Origin: Deroplatys truncata
Taxonomy: Eukaryota > Arthropoda > Insecta > Mantodea > Mantidae
DNA: 64,000 nucleotides
NCBI GenBank assembly: GCA_030765065.1
Contig: CM060977.1
Span: 133,180,295 to 133,244,294 of the forward strand
Reading direction: 5' to 3'
This document shows, one piece after another, positions 48,021 to 58,500 of the stretch. Made by a program: the position numbers and the translations under genes. Position 1 is the first letter of the stretch; each line of letters begins with the position of its first letter. The notes under the pieces are model-generated. The model searched no databases, had not been told where the DNA came from, and saw only the letters and a program-made list of their open reading frames with translations.

Positions 48021-49195
48021 TATTTTTCGGGGTTTTAAAAAATTAAATAGGCACACACACACACACACTCACTCACACTATAATAGTAGCGTATAAAAAA
48101 TTTAACAAACAAAATCCACACAATGACAAAATTGAAAATGTATATATATCTTAACACAAAAGTGTGCAGTGCAAAAGAAAATAAAAATTAAATAGGCACA
48201 CACACATTTAATAGTAGCGTGTAGCGTATAAAAATTTAACAAACAAATTGCACACAATGACAATAAAATTGAAAATGGAATACGCACGAAAGAATTAGTT
48301 TAAAATATTCATGTATTTAAATTGTGTATTAAAATACAAATGGAATACATTGAAATGCAAGTATATTGTTTACAAAGCCCATAAAATGGAAATAATAGTA
48401 ATAAAAAAGCACTGGATACGCGTTTAGGGGCACAACCGTCACATCTAGGGCACTTAGATAGACGCTTGTAATGTAAATGTTTGTGAACAATTTGAATATT
48501 ATTAATAAAACAAGCCCGACGTGATTGACATTCCAGGCAAGTTGGTGTGCATTATGCCAGACGGTAAAAACACTTTTTGATCATACCGCTTGATAAGGCA
48601 CAAATTGCAGTTTTTTGTTAGGGCAATGCATGTTGAAAGTTGGCACACAACAAAAGTATCAAAAGAAATGATGCACGTGGGTAGGTCTGCAATTGCAGGT
48701 GAATGTGTGTAAATGTCGGTAAGGAACACTAATATTATTTATCGTATTTCTTATCCGACACGTACAGCACGTGCTTCCCCGTATGATCGCCAAACACCGT
48801 CACAGTTGGCGTGGCCTGCAATTGCAGGTGAATGTGTGTAAATGTCGGTAAGGAACACTAACATTATTTAACAAGCACATACGGAATGCTTGACAAAGTA
48901 CAGCTGTCGTGGCCTTGACCGATGCTCGCACACAAGGCTACGGCCTTCGATTTTTGCAGATAGTCGGAGCGCGTCATCGTTTTTATAGTTGTCGTCGCGA
49001 CATACATTCGCTCACAAACTCTTTCTATTTTTTCGGGGTTTTAAAAAATTAAATAGGCACACACACACACGAGCTATAATAGTAGCGTATAAAAATTTAA
49101 CAAACAAAATCCATACAATGACAAAATTGAAAATGTATATATATTTTAACACAAAAGTGTGCAGTGCAAAAGAAAATAAAAATTCGATGAAATGA
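48021..49195. other. Centre of the element: duplicated modules and small coding-looking fragments
   Basis: Three copies of a module with AATAGGCACACACAC, TAATAGTAGCGTATAAAAA and CACAATGACAAAATTGAAAA (about 48040, 48190, 49045). Two copies of CTGCAATTGCAGGTGAATGT then AATGTCGGTAAGGAACACTA (48691 and 48816). On the - strand the latter ends CAATTGCAG, like an intron acceptor, next to short coding-looking stretches, including an open frame at 48502-48729. I cannot identify a protein. They look like captured or decayed fragments and are reported only as fossils. Confidence 0.5.
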
Positions 49196-50511
49196 TTTAA
49201 TAGTTCATCGTTTTATTTTCACCAATCAAAAATCGTCTTATTTTCTCCAATCATAACATGCCACGTCACTTCCTGCCTTTCTTTTTACACAAGCATTATA
49301 TTTCTGTGCTCTTTTGTGTTTTCAACTATCGTATTAGTTACTTGGCTGCTTCCATTCTTGTTCAAGGTATGATATTTATTTTTTCTTTTGTGAAATCTTC
49401 TTGACCACGCGCGTCCGCCATCTTGTTTAGTTTTCACAACATCAAATCTCCTCGTCACCATCTGTTGCGTTCGGCATCTTTCGCATGTTGACCCTAACCT
49501 CAAATCTCTTCGTCCCTCGACTTCTTACCTCCGCCATCTTGTTTAGTTCCCATTTTCACCACTACGCCTCCGCCATCTTGGTTTAAGTTCTCCACGTTTA
49601 CCTCATATTTTTAACCTGGACTTCCTGCCTCCGCCATCTTGTTTAGTTCCCATTTTTACCACCGCGCCTCACATCTCGTCCCACCCTTGCCTCCGCCATC
49701 TTGGATTTAGTTCCCCTTCTTACGTCCTGTTTTTACCTAAAAATCTTAACCTCAAATCTCCTTGCCCCCCACCTCTTCCGCCCGCCATGTTGACCACTAA
49801 CCTCGAAATCTCCTCGTCCTTAGACTTTTTGTCTTCGTCATCTTGTTTAGTTCCCATTTTCGCCACCGCGCCCCACATCTCCTCGTCCGCACCATTGCCA
49901 TCGCCATCTTGGATTTCGTTCCCATGCTTACGTCCTGTTTTAACCTAAAAATCTTAACCTCAAATCTCCTTACCCTCCTCTTGCTTCCGCCATCTTCTTT
50001 TAGTTCCCATTCTCACCACCGCGTCTCCTTGCCCCCACCTCTTGCGTCCGCCATGTTGACCACTAACCTCGAAATTTCCTCGTCCTTATCCTTCTTGTCT
50101 CCGCCATCTTGTTTAGTTCCCATTTTTGCCACCTCTCCTCATATCTCCGAGCCAGATTGCCGGCAAGAACAGTTTTCGTTCATTCACATCTCGACGGTTG
50201 ACTTCGACAGTAGCTACTGTGAACACCTGCGTCGTACACTTTTTTGACCGCTTTCGACCGGCAATGAGAACCCTGCTCCTACGTACGCTAGCGACCATTA
50301 CGATGGTCCAGTACCAGGTTTTTGGTATAGTAAATTACGTCTGTGCAAAGGGCGTCTGTACCGCTTTAAAAAACCTAGGTATATCAGTGCGTAGTGATGT
50401 TGGTTGATCTTAAAGCTGGTTAAGCATTTTCAAAAACAGTTTGCTTTTATTTTTTCGCATCGCGTGAAGCTGCTGCGCTTTTGGTGACGCATCAACACCA
50501 GTAAGAGGTAA

Positions 50512-50521
50512 GTACCACACG
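50512..50521 (+). promoter_or_regulatory. Strong 5' splice-site-like motif in the core module
   Basis: GTAAGAGGTAAGTACC contains AG/GTAAGTA, close to the ideal U1-pairing donor. The same motif recurs at about 52445 and, inverted, near 46287. Whether it is used is unknown. Confidence 0.35.
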
Positions 50522-51034
50522 CATAATTATTTTTCGGGCCTGCTTGGCGTAGCAATATATCCTTTGGTGTTTTGGTACTGTAACCTCAAATCTCCTTACC
50601 CTCCTCTTGCGTCCGCCATCTTGTTTAGTTCTCACGTTGGCCACCGCATCTCCTTGTCGCCGACCCTCCGCCATTTTTAGTTCCCACTATTTTAACCTCA
50701 AAATCTGCTCTTCTAAGCTCTTGCTTCCGCCATCTTTTAGTTCCCATTCTCACCACCGCGTCACCTTGCCCCCACCTCTCGCGTCCGCCATGTTGACCAC
50801 TAACCTCGAAATTTCCTCGTCCTTAGACCTCTTGTCTCCGCCATCTTGTTTAGTTCCCATTTTCGCCACCGCGTCTCATATCGCCCCATCTCTCTATCCA
50901 CTCAAGAAAACTACCATCCAACGTTAAAAAATTGCTGATGAGTTCTGGAGAGGCTTTTGCAAATCTAGTTGGTAGGAAAACTTACCTTTCCCATCACCTC
51001 CAACATACCGCACTCCCACACCTTTTTCTTTCCA

Positions 51035-51345
51035 CCAATCATAATCTCTCTCATTCTTACCAATCAACAACTTTCATTTGTTCCTTTCCACCAATAACAT
51101 CACTTCTTATTCCCACCAATCACAACTTCACACGTCACTTTCTGTTATACTTTTTATCCCTCGTTCGCCATCTTTTCCCTCTTTCAGTCCCGACCTCCGC
51201 ACAGACAACACCTCGCCGCTCCGTTCCTCTCCATCACGTGTCCTCCATACTCTTTTATCTTCCTTCCTTCATCTTCCACCCGAATTAACGAACCAATCAC
51301 ATTTCGTCTTATTTTTACCAATCAAAACCCTCCACGTCACTTCCT
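51035..51345 (+). promoter_or_regulatory. Promoter-like motif cluster (CCAAT, CRE-like, E-box, ETS)
   Basis: CCAAT pentamers start at 51035, 51060, 51091, 51116, 51293 and 51318, so spacings are 25, 31, 25 and again 25. CACGTCACTT (about 51130), ATCACGTGTCC (E-box CACGTG, about 51233) and CACGTCACTTCCTG (CRE-like plus ETS, about 51333) lie among them. The block repeats at 52970-53285 and 54275-54585 and, inverted, at 45440-45770. The motifs are read from sequence; activity is inferred. Confidence 0.5.
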
Positions 51346-51370
51346 GTTTTTCGTTCATCTTTCCCTAATC

Positions 51371-53310
51371 CTCAATTCTATCTCCGCGTCAACATCTGTT
51401 GCGTTCGACATCTTTCGCATGTTGACCCTAACCTCAAATCTCTTCGTCCCTCGAATTCTTGCCTCCGCCATCTTGTTTAGTTCCCATTTTCACCACTACG
51501 CCACCGCCATCTTGGTTTAAGTTCTCCACGTTTACCTCATATTTTTAACCTGAACTTCCTGCCTCCACCATCTTGTGTAATTCCCATTTTTACCACCGCG
51601 CCTCACATCTCCTCGTCCCAACCTTGCCTCCGCCATCTTGGGTTTAGTTCCCCTTCTTACGTCCTGTTTTAACCTAAAAATCTTAACCTCAAATCTCCTT
51701 GCCCCCCACCTCTTCCGCCCGCCATGTTGACCACTAACCTCGAAATCTCCTCGTCCTTAGACTTTTTGTCTTCGTCATCTTGTTTAGTTCCCATTTTCGC
51801 CACCGCGCCCCACATCTCCTCGTCCACACCATTGCCTTCGCCATCTTGGATTTCGTTCCCATGCTTACGTCCTGTTTTAACCTAAAAATCTTAACCTCAA
51901 ATCTCCTTACCCTCCTCTTGCTTCCGCCATCTTCTTTTAGTTCCCATTCTCACTACCGTGTCTCCTTGCCCCCACCTCTTGCGTCCGCCATGTTGACCAC
52001 TAACCTCGAAATTTCCTCGTCCTTATCCTTCTTGTCTCCGCCATCTTGTTTAGTTCCCATTTTTGCCACCGCTCCTCACATCTCCGAGCCAGATTGCCGG
52101 CAAGAACAGATTTCGTTCATTCACATCTCGACGGTTGACTTCGACAGTAGCTACTGTGAACACCTGCGTCGTACACTTTTTGACCGCTTTCGACCGGCAA
52201 TGAGAACCCTGCTCCTACGTACGCTATCGATCATTACGATGGTCCAGTACCAGGTTTTTGGTATAGTTAAATTACGTCTGTGCAAACGGCGTCTGTACCG
52301 CTTTAAAAAAACCTAGGTATATCAGTGCGTAGTGATGTTGGTTGATCTTAAAGCTCGTTAAGCATTTTCAAAAACAGTTTGCTTTTATTTTTTCGCATCG
52401 CGTGAAGCTGCTGCGCTTTTGGTGACGCATCAACACCAGTAAGAGGTAAGTACCACACGCATAATTATTTTTCGGGCCTGCTTGGCGTAGGAATATATCC
52501 TTTGGTGTTTTGGTACTGTAACCTCAAATCTCCTTACCCTCCTCTTGCGTCCGCCATCTTGTTTAGTTCTCACGTTGGCCACCGCATTTCCTTGTCGCCG
52601 ACCCTCCGCCATTTTTAGTTCCCACTATTTTAACCTCAAAATCTGCTCTTCTAAGCTCTTGCTTCCGCCATCTTTTAGTTCCCATTCTCACCACCGCGTC
52701 TCCTTGCCCCACCTCTCGCGTCCGCCATGTTGATCACTAACCTCGAAATTTCCTCGTCCTTAGACCTCTTGTCTCCGCCATCTTGTTTAGTTCCCATTTT
52801 CGCCACCGCGTCTCATATCGCCCCATCTCTCTATCCACTCAAGAAAACTACCATCCAACGTTCAAAAATTGCTGATGAGTTCTGGAGAGGCTTTTGCAAA
52901 TCTTGTTGGTAGGAAAACTTACCTTTCCCATCACCTCCAACATACCGCACTCCCACACCTTTTTCTTTCCACCAATCATAATCTCTCTCATTCTTACCAA
53001 TCAACAACTTTCATTTGTTCCTTTCCACCAATAACATCACTTCTTATTCCCACCAATCACAACTTCACACGTCACTTTCTGTTATACTTTTTATCCCTCG
53101 TTCGCCATCTTTTCCCTCTTTCAGTCCCGACCTCCGCACAGACAACACCTCGCCGCTCCGTTCCTCTCCATCACGTGTCCTCCATACTCTTTCATCTTCC
53201 TTCCTTCATCTTCCACCCGAATTAACGAACCAATCACATTTCGTCTTATTTTTACCAATCAAAACCCTCCACGTCACTTCCTGTTTTTCGTTCATCTTTC
53301 CCTAATCCTC
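51371..53310 (+). repeat. Right arm, tandem copy 2 (~1.94 kb)
   Basis: Same order as copy 1 and only slightly diverged, including the core module (52085-52530) and the promoter-like segment (52965-53285). A 178-codon frame at 51780-52316 is an accident of this repeat, with no family resemblance. Confidence 0.8.
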
Positions 53311-54610
53311 AATTCTATCTCCGCGTCACCATCTGTTGCGTTCGACATCTTTCGCATGTTGACCCTAACCTCAAATCTCTTCGTCCCTCGACTTCTTGCC
53401 TCCGCCATCTTGTTTAGTTCCCATTTTCACCACTACGCCACCGCCATTTGGTTTAAGTTCTCCACGTTTACCTCATATTTTTAACCTGAACTTCCTGCCT
53501 CCGCCATCTTGTTTAGTTCCCATTTTTACCACCGCGCCTCACATCTCCTCGTCCCACCCTTGCCTCCGCCATCTTGGATTTAGTTCCCCTTCTTACGTCC
53601 TGTTTTAACCTAAAAATCTTAACCTCAAATCTCCTTGCCCCCACCTCTTGCGACCGCCATGTTAACCACTAATCTCGAAATCTCCTCGTCCTTAGACTTT
53701 TTGTCTTCGTCATCTTGTTTAGTTCCCATTTTCGCCACCGCGCCCCACATCTCCTCGTCCACACCATTGCCTTCGCCATCTTGGATTTCGTTCCCATGCT
53801 TACGTCCTGTTTTAACCTAAAAATCTTAACCTCAAATCTCCTTACCCTCCTCTTGCGTCCGCCATCTTGTTTAGTTCTCACGTTGGCCACCGCATCTCCT
53901 TGTCGCCGACCCTCCGCCATTTTTAGTTCCCACTATTTTAACCTCAAAATCTGCTCTTCTAAGCTCTTGCTTCCGCCATCTTCTTTTAGTTCCCATTCTC
54001 ACCACCGCGTCTCCTTGCCCCCACCTCTTGCGTCCGCCATGTTGACCACTAACCTCGAAATTTCCTCGTCCTTAGACCTCTTGTCTCCGCCATCTTGTTT
54101 AGTTCCCATTTTCGCCACCGCGTCTCATATCGCCCCATCTCTCTATCCACTCAAGAAAACTACCATCCAACGTTCAAAAATTGCTGATGAGTTCTGGAGA
54201 GGCTTTTGCAAATCTAGTTGGTAGGAAAACTTACCTTTCCCATCACCTCCAACATACCCCACTCTCACACCTTTTTCTTTCCACCAATCATAATCTCTCT
54301 CATTCTTACCAATCAACAACTTTCATTTGTTCCTTTCCACCAATAACATCACTTCTTATTCCCACCAATCACAACTTCACACGTCACTTTCTGTTGTACT
54401 TTTTATCCCTTGTTCGCCATCTTTTCCCTCTTTCAGTCCCGACCTCCGCACAGACAACACCTCGCCGCTCCGCTCCTCTCCATCACGTGTCCTCCATACT
54501 CTTTCATCTTCCACCCGAATTAACGAAACAATCACATTTCGTCTTATTTTTACCAATCAAAACACTCCACGTCACTTCCTGTTTTTCGTTCATCTTTCCT
54601 TAATCCTCAA
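53311..54610 (+). repeat. Right arm, tandem copy 3, lacking the core module
   Basis: Starts like the others (GTTGCGTTCGACATCTTTCG near 53335) but joins the sequence before the core straight to the sequence after it near 53840, so about 600 bp are absent. This outermost copy pairs with the left arm and forms the true inverted repeat. Confidence 0.75.
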
Positions 54611-54780
54611 TTCTTTTATCTCGTCCCGGATTAGCCAATTGCAATAACGATAATCCTTCCGCTCATGGCGCTTTTCAAACTTACAGCCGTCGCTCTTAAT
54701 CCGCGGATTAATAGCGACACTAGCCCCCTAGCGGCAGGATTATCGTTAATCCAATTGGCTATTCCGGGACTTATACTACT
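54611..54780. repeat. Right terminal palindrome of the 9.5-kb element
   Basis: The inverse of 45242-45420, again self-complementary around TTAATCCGCGGATTAA (54696-54711). It ends CCGGGACTTATACTACT just before the AACCAT flank. Confidence 0.8.
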
Positions 54781-54786
54781 AACCAT

Positions 54787-55080
54787 TTTCGAGATATTGC
54801 TTGTTATTTCCTTAAATTTTCTAATACTTATACCTTTTCTCAAATTCGTTGTTCAATTTTTTATGTCCTGGATATGCAGACTGAATAGAATGCGCCACAT
54901 AGCAACCAGCGCTTAAAAGATTTGACTATCGCTTATAACCTACCATATTCCCTTTGCATCTACAAGAAAATTAGCAATAAGATTGACATCTCGATTAACA
55001 TGAAGCATATGGAGAATAAACGTTTGCAAAAAAAGTTTGTACAAGATTAGAGAAAGTCATGTGAGTGTAGCACATCAGAT
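54787..55080 (-). repeat. R repeat, second part of the copy split by the 9.5-kb element
   Basis: Continues R from 45241: TTTTCGAGATATTGCTTGTT, CACATAGCAACCAGCGC, AAGCATATGGAGAATAAACG, ending GTCATGTGAGTGTAGCACATCAGAT. It is followed by TTTTA (55081-55085), duplicating 44701-44705. Confidence 0.88.
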
Positions 55081-55085
55081 TTTTA

Positions 55086-55536
55086 TTAAAGTTATTTTGG
55101 CTGGCTGGGTTATTTTCTTCCAGGCTTCAACTTTAGTATTTCTATTCTTTCAATTTCTTTCTCAAGATTATAGAGAACGGGATATTTCTCAACTTCAGTT
55201 ATTGTTTATTCAGTCAAGCTTCATTTCAACAAATATAGATTGAAAAGCCTCCAGGTGCTTTCGGGCAGGTGCTCGCTTGGAGGACTCCCGAGGGTTGGGG
55301 ACTTGTGGGTGATCCCGGGCGGCATCGGATGCATCCAATCTGGAAAGATTAGGGACCTCATCCCCACTTGTGCCTGTTGTTATCCGGAACTGGCCCCCTT
55401 CAGGTCTCATCCCTCCCTTCCAGGGGTCAAAGTAGAAGCAAAAGGGACGGTTGTGGCCTACCTGTGCTGCTCTGCCCCGGTTTCGGGGACCCCCGCATTC
55501 ATCCTTACCTTTACCAGTATCACAATATCTCTTTGC
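55086..55536. other. Junction segment, GC-rich from 55240, before the satellite
   Basis: AT-rich to about 55240, then about 300 bp of GC-rich, non-repeat sequence (GGTGATCCCGGGCGGCATCG, CCCCGGTTTCGGGGACCCCC). The - strand is open throughout and runs into the satellite frame, but I recognise no protein family. It might be a fragment of another repeat. Confidence 0.4.
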
Positions 55537-58500
55537 GGAGACGAGACACTCGAGACGAGACGAAACGAGACACGAGACACTCGAGACGAGACGAGACACT
55601 CGAGACACCAGACACTCGAGACGAGACGAGACACTTGAGACGAGACACTCGAGACGAGACGAGACACTAGACACACGAGACACTCGAGACGAGACGAGAC
55701 ACTCGAGACACGAGAAACTCGAGACGAGACGAGACAATCGAGACATGAGACATGAGACACGAGACACTCGAGACGAGACGTGACACTCTAAACGAGAAGA
55801 GACACTCGAGACACGAGACACTCGAGACGAGACGGGACGAGACACTCTAGACACGAGACATTCGAGACACGAGACACTCGAGACACGAGACACTCGAAAC
55901 GAGACGAGACACTCGAGACGAGACGAGACACTCGAGACGAGACGAGACACTCGAGACGAGACGAGACACTCGAGACGAGACCAGACACTCGAGACACTCG
56001 AAACGAGACGAGACACTCGAGACGAGACGAGACACACGAGACACGAGACACTCGAGACGAGACGAGACACGAGACACTCTAAACGAGACGAGACACTCGA
56101 GACACGAGACACTCGAGACACGAGACACTCGAGACGAGACGAGACACTCGAGACGTGACGAGACACTCGAGGGACGAGACACTCGAGACGAGACGAGACA
56201 CTCGAGACGAGACGAGAAACTCGAGACGAGACGAGACGAAACATTCGAGACACGAGACGACACACTCGAGATACGAGACACTCGAGAGGAGATGAGTTGA
56301 AACACTCGAGACACGAGACACTCGAGGCGAGACGAGAGACTCGAGACACGAGAAACTCGAGACGAGATGAGTCGAAACACTCGAGACACGAGACACTCGA
56401 GACGAGACGAGACACTCGAGACACAAGACACTCAAGACGAGACGAGACACTCGAGACGCGAGACACTCGAGACGAAATGAGACACTCGAGACACGAGACA
56501 CTCGAGACGAACGAGACACTCGAGACACGAGACACTCGAGACGTGACGAGACACTCGAGACGAGACGAGACACTCGAGACTTTAGACCCTCGACACCAGA
56601 CGAGACGAGACACTCGAGACACGAGACACTCGCGACGAGACACTCGAGACGAGACGAGACATTCGAGACACGTGACTCGAGACGAGACGAGACACTCGAG
56701 AAAGAGGCTCTCGAGACGAGACGAGACACTCGAGACACGAGACACTCGAGACGAGACAATCGAGACACGATACACTCGATACACGAGACACTCGAGAGGA
56801 GACGAGACACTCGAGACGAGACGAGAAACTCGAGACGACACACTCCAGACACGAGACACTCGAGACACGAGACACTCGAGACGAGACGAGAAACTCGAGA
56901 CACACGTGACACGAGACACTCGAGACGAGACATTCGAGACACTCGAGACACACGAGACGAGACACTCGAGACAATCGAGACACACGAGACGTGACGAGAC
57001 ACTCGAGACACACGAGACTCTCGCGACGAGACGAGTCACTCGAGACACACGAGACACTCGAGACGAGACGAGACACTCGAGACACACGAGATACTCGAGA
57101 GACACTCGAGACGAGACACTCGAGAAAGAGGCTCTCGAGACGAGACGAGACACTCGAGACACGAGACACTCGAGACGAGACAATCGAGACACGATACACT
57201 CGATACACGAGACACTCGAGAGGAGACGAGACACTCGAGACGAGACGAGAAACTCGAGACGACACACTCCAGACACGAGACACTCGAGACGAGACGAGAC
57301 ACTCGAGACACGAGACACTCGAGACGAGACGAGAAACTCGAGACACACGTGACACGAGACACTCGAGACGAGACATTCGAGACACTCGAGACACACGAGA
57401 CGAGACACTCGAGACAATCGAGACACACGAGACACTCGAGACGTGACGAGACACTCGAGACACACGAGACTCTCGCGACGAGACGAGTCACTCGAGACAC
57501 ACGAGACACTCGAGACGAGACGAGACACTCGAGACACACGAGACACTCGAGAGACACTCGAGACGAGACGAGAAACTACAACACTCGGGACACTCGAGAC
57601 GAGACGAGACACTCGAGACGAAACGAGACACACGAGACACTCCAGACGACACGAGACGAGACACTCGAGAGACGAGACGAAACACTCGTTACGTGACGAG
57701 ACACTCGAATGAGACGAGACGAGAAATCGAGATGTTCGAGATGAGACGAGACACTCGAGACACTCGAGGGACGACACGAGAAACTCGAGACGAAAAGACA
57801 CACTCGAGACACTCGAGAGACGAGACGAGACACTCGAGACGAGACGACACTAGATGAGACACACGAGACAGTCGAGACACGAGACACTCGAGACACGAGG
57901 CACTCGAGACAAGACGAGACACGAGACACTCGAGACGAGATGAGACGACACCATCGAGACACGAGACACTCGAGACGAGACGAGACACTAGACACTCGAG
58001 ACACGAGACACTCGAGACGAGACGAGACACTCGAGACACGAGACACTCGAGACGAGACGAGACACTCGAGACACGAGACACTCGAAACGAGACGATACGA
58101 GACACTCGAGACGAGACGAGACACTCGAGACACGAGACACTCGAAAAGAGACGAGACGAGACACTCGAGACGAGACGAGACACTTCAGACACGAGACACT
58201 CGAGACGAGACGAGACACTTCAGACACGAGACACTCGAGACGAGACGAGACACTCGAGAAACTCGAGACACGAGACATTCCAGACGAGACGAGACACTCG
58301 AGACGAGACGAGCCACTTGAGACGAGACGAGACACTAGAGACACGAGACACTCGAGACGAGACGAGAAACTCGAGACATGAGACACTCGAGACGAAACGA
58401 GATGAGACAATCGAGACACGAGACACTCGAGACGAGACGAGACACGAGGCACTTGAGATGAGACACTAGAGACACGTGACACTCGAGACGAGACGAGACA

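Larger units (their letters stand above)
49400..51370 (+). repeat. Right arm, tandem copy 1 (~1.94 kb)
   Basis: Ordered parts: motif-rich units with CCGCCATCTTG (49416-50115), a core module (50150-50590), more CCGCCATCTTG units (50606-50850), and a CCAAT/E-box/ETS segment (51030-51345). The marker GTTGCGTTCGGCATCTTTCG at 49465 recurs about 1.94 kb later in copy 2 and again in copy 3, giving the period. Confidence 0.8.
45242..54780. mobile_element. 9.5-kb long-inverted-repeat element (fold-back / Polinton-like ends), non-autonomous
   Basis: The ends are inverted: AGTAGTGTAAGTCCCGGAAT (left) and, read inward from the right, AGTAGTATAAGTCCCGGAAT. The flanks are AATCAT (45236-45241) and AACCAT (54781-54786), a 6-bp duplication with one mismatch; the uninterrupted R copies read AACCAT there. 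The arms match for at least ~900 bp. Ends starting AGT with a 6-bp duplication are typical of Polintons, but the element is too short, and I see no capsid, polymerase, integrase or protease gene. A fold-back element is the alternative. It is treated as a fossil. Confidence 0.82.

Noticed and set aside
50607-54224. Open frames of 100-178 codons in the arms of the 9.5-kb element (e.g. starting MFSSHFRHRAPH)
   Set aside because: They overlap in several frames, repeat with the tandem copies and read through motif arrays; no protein family is recognisable.
45242-54780. Calling the element a genuine Polinton/Maverick
   Set aside because: End sequence and duplication size fit, but none of the diagnostic genes is visible and the length is too short. 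Kept only as a possible affinity.
55210-57801. An 863-codon open frame on the - strand, and many similar long frames on both strands through 62.7 kb
   Set aside because: They translate the GAGAC satellite (LECLVSSRVSR or DTRDETRHSR over and over). The repeat lacks stop codons in several frames; there is no gene-like composition or start.
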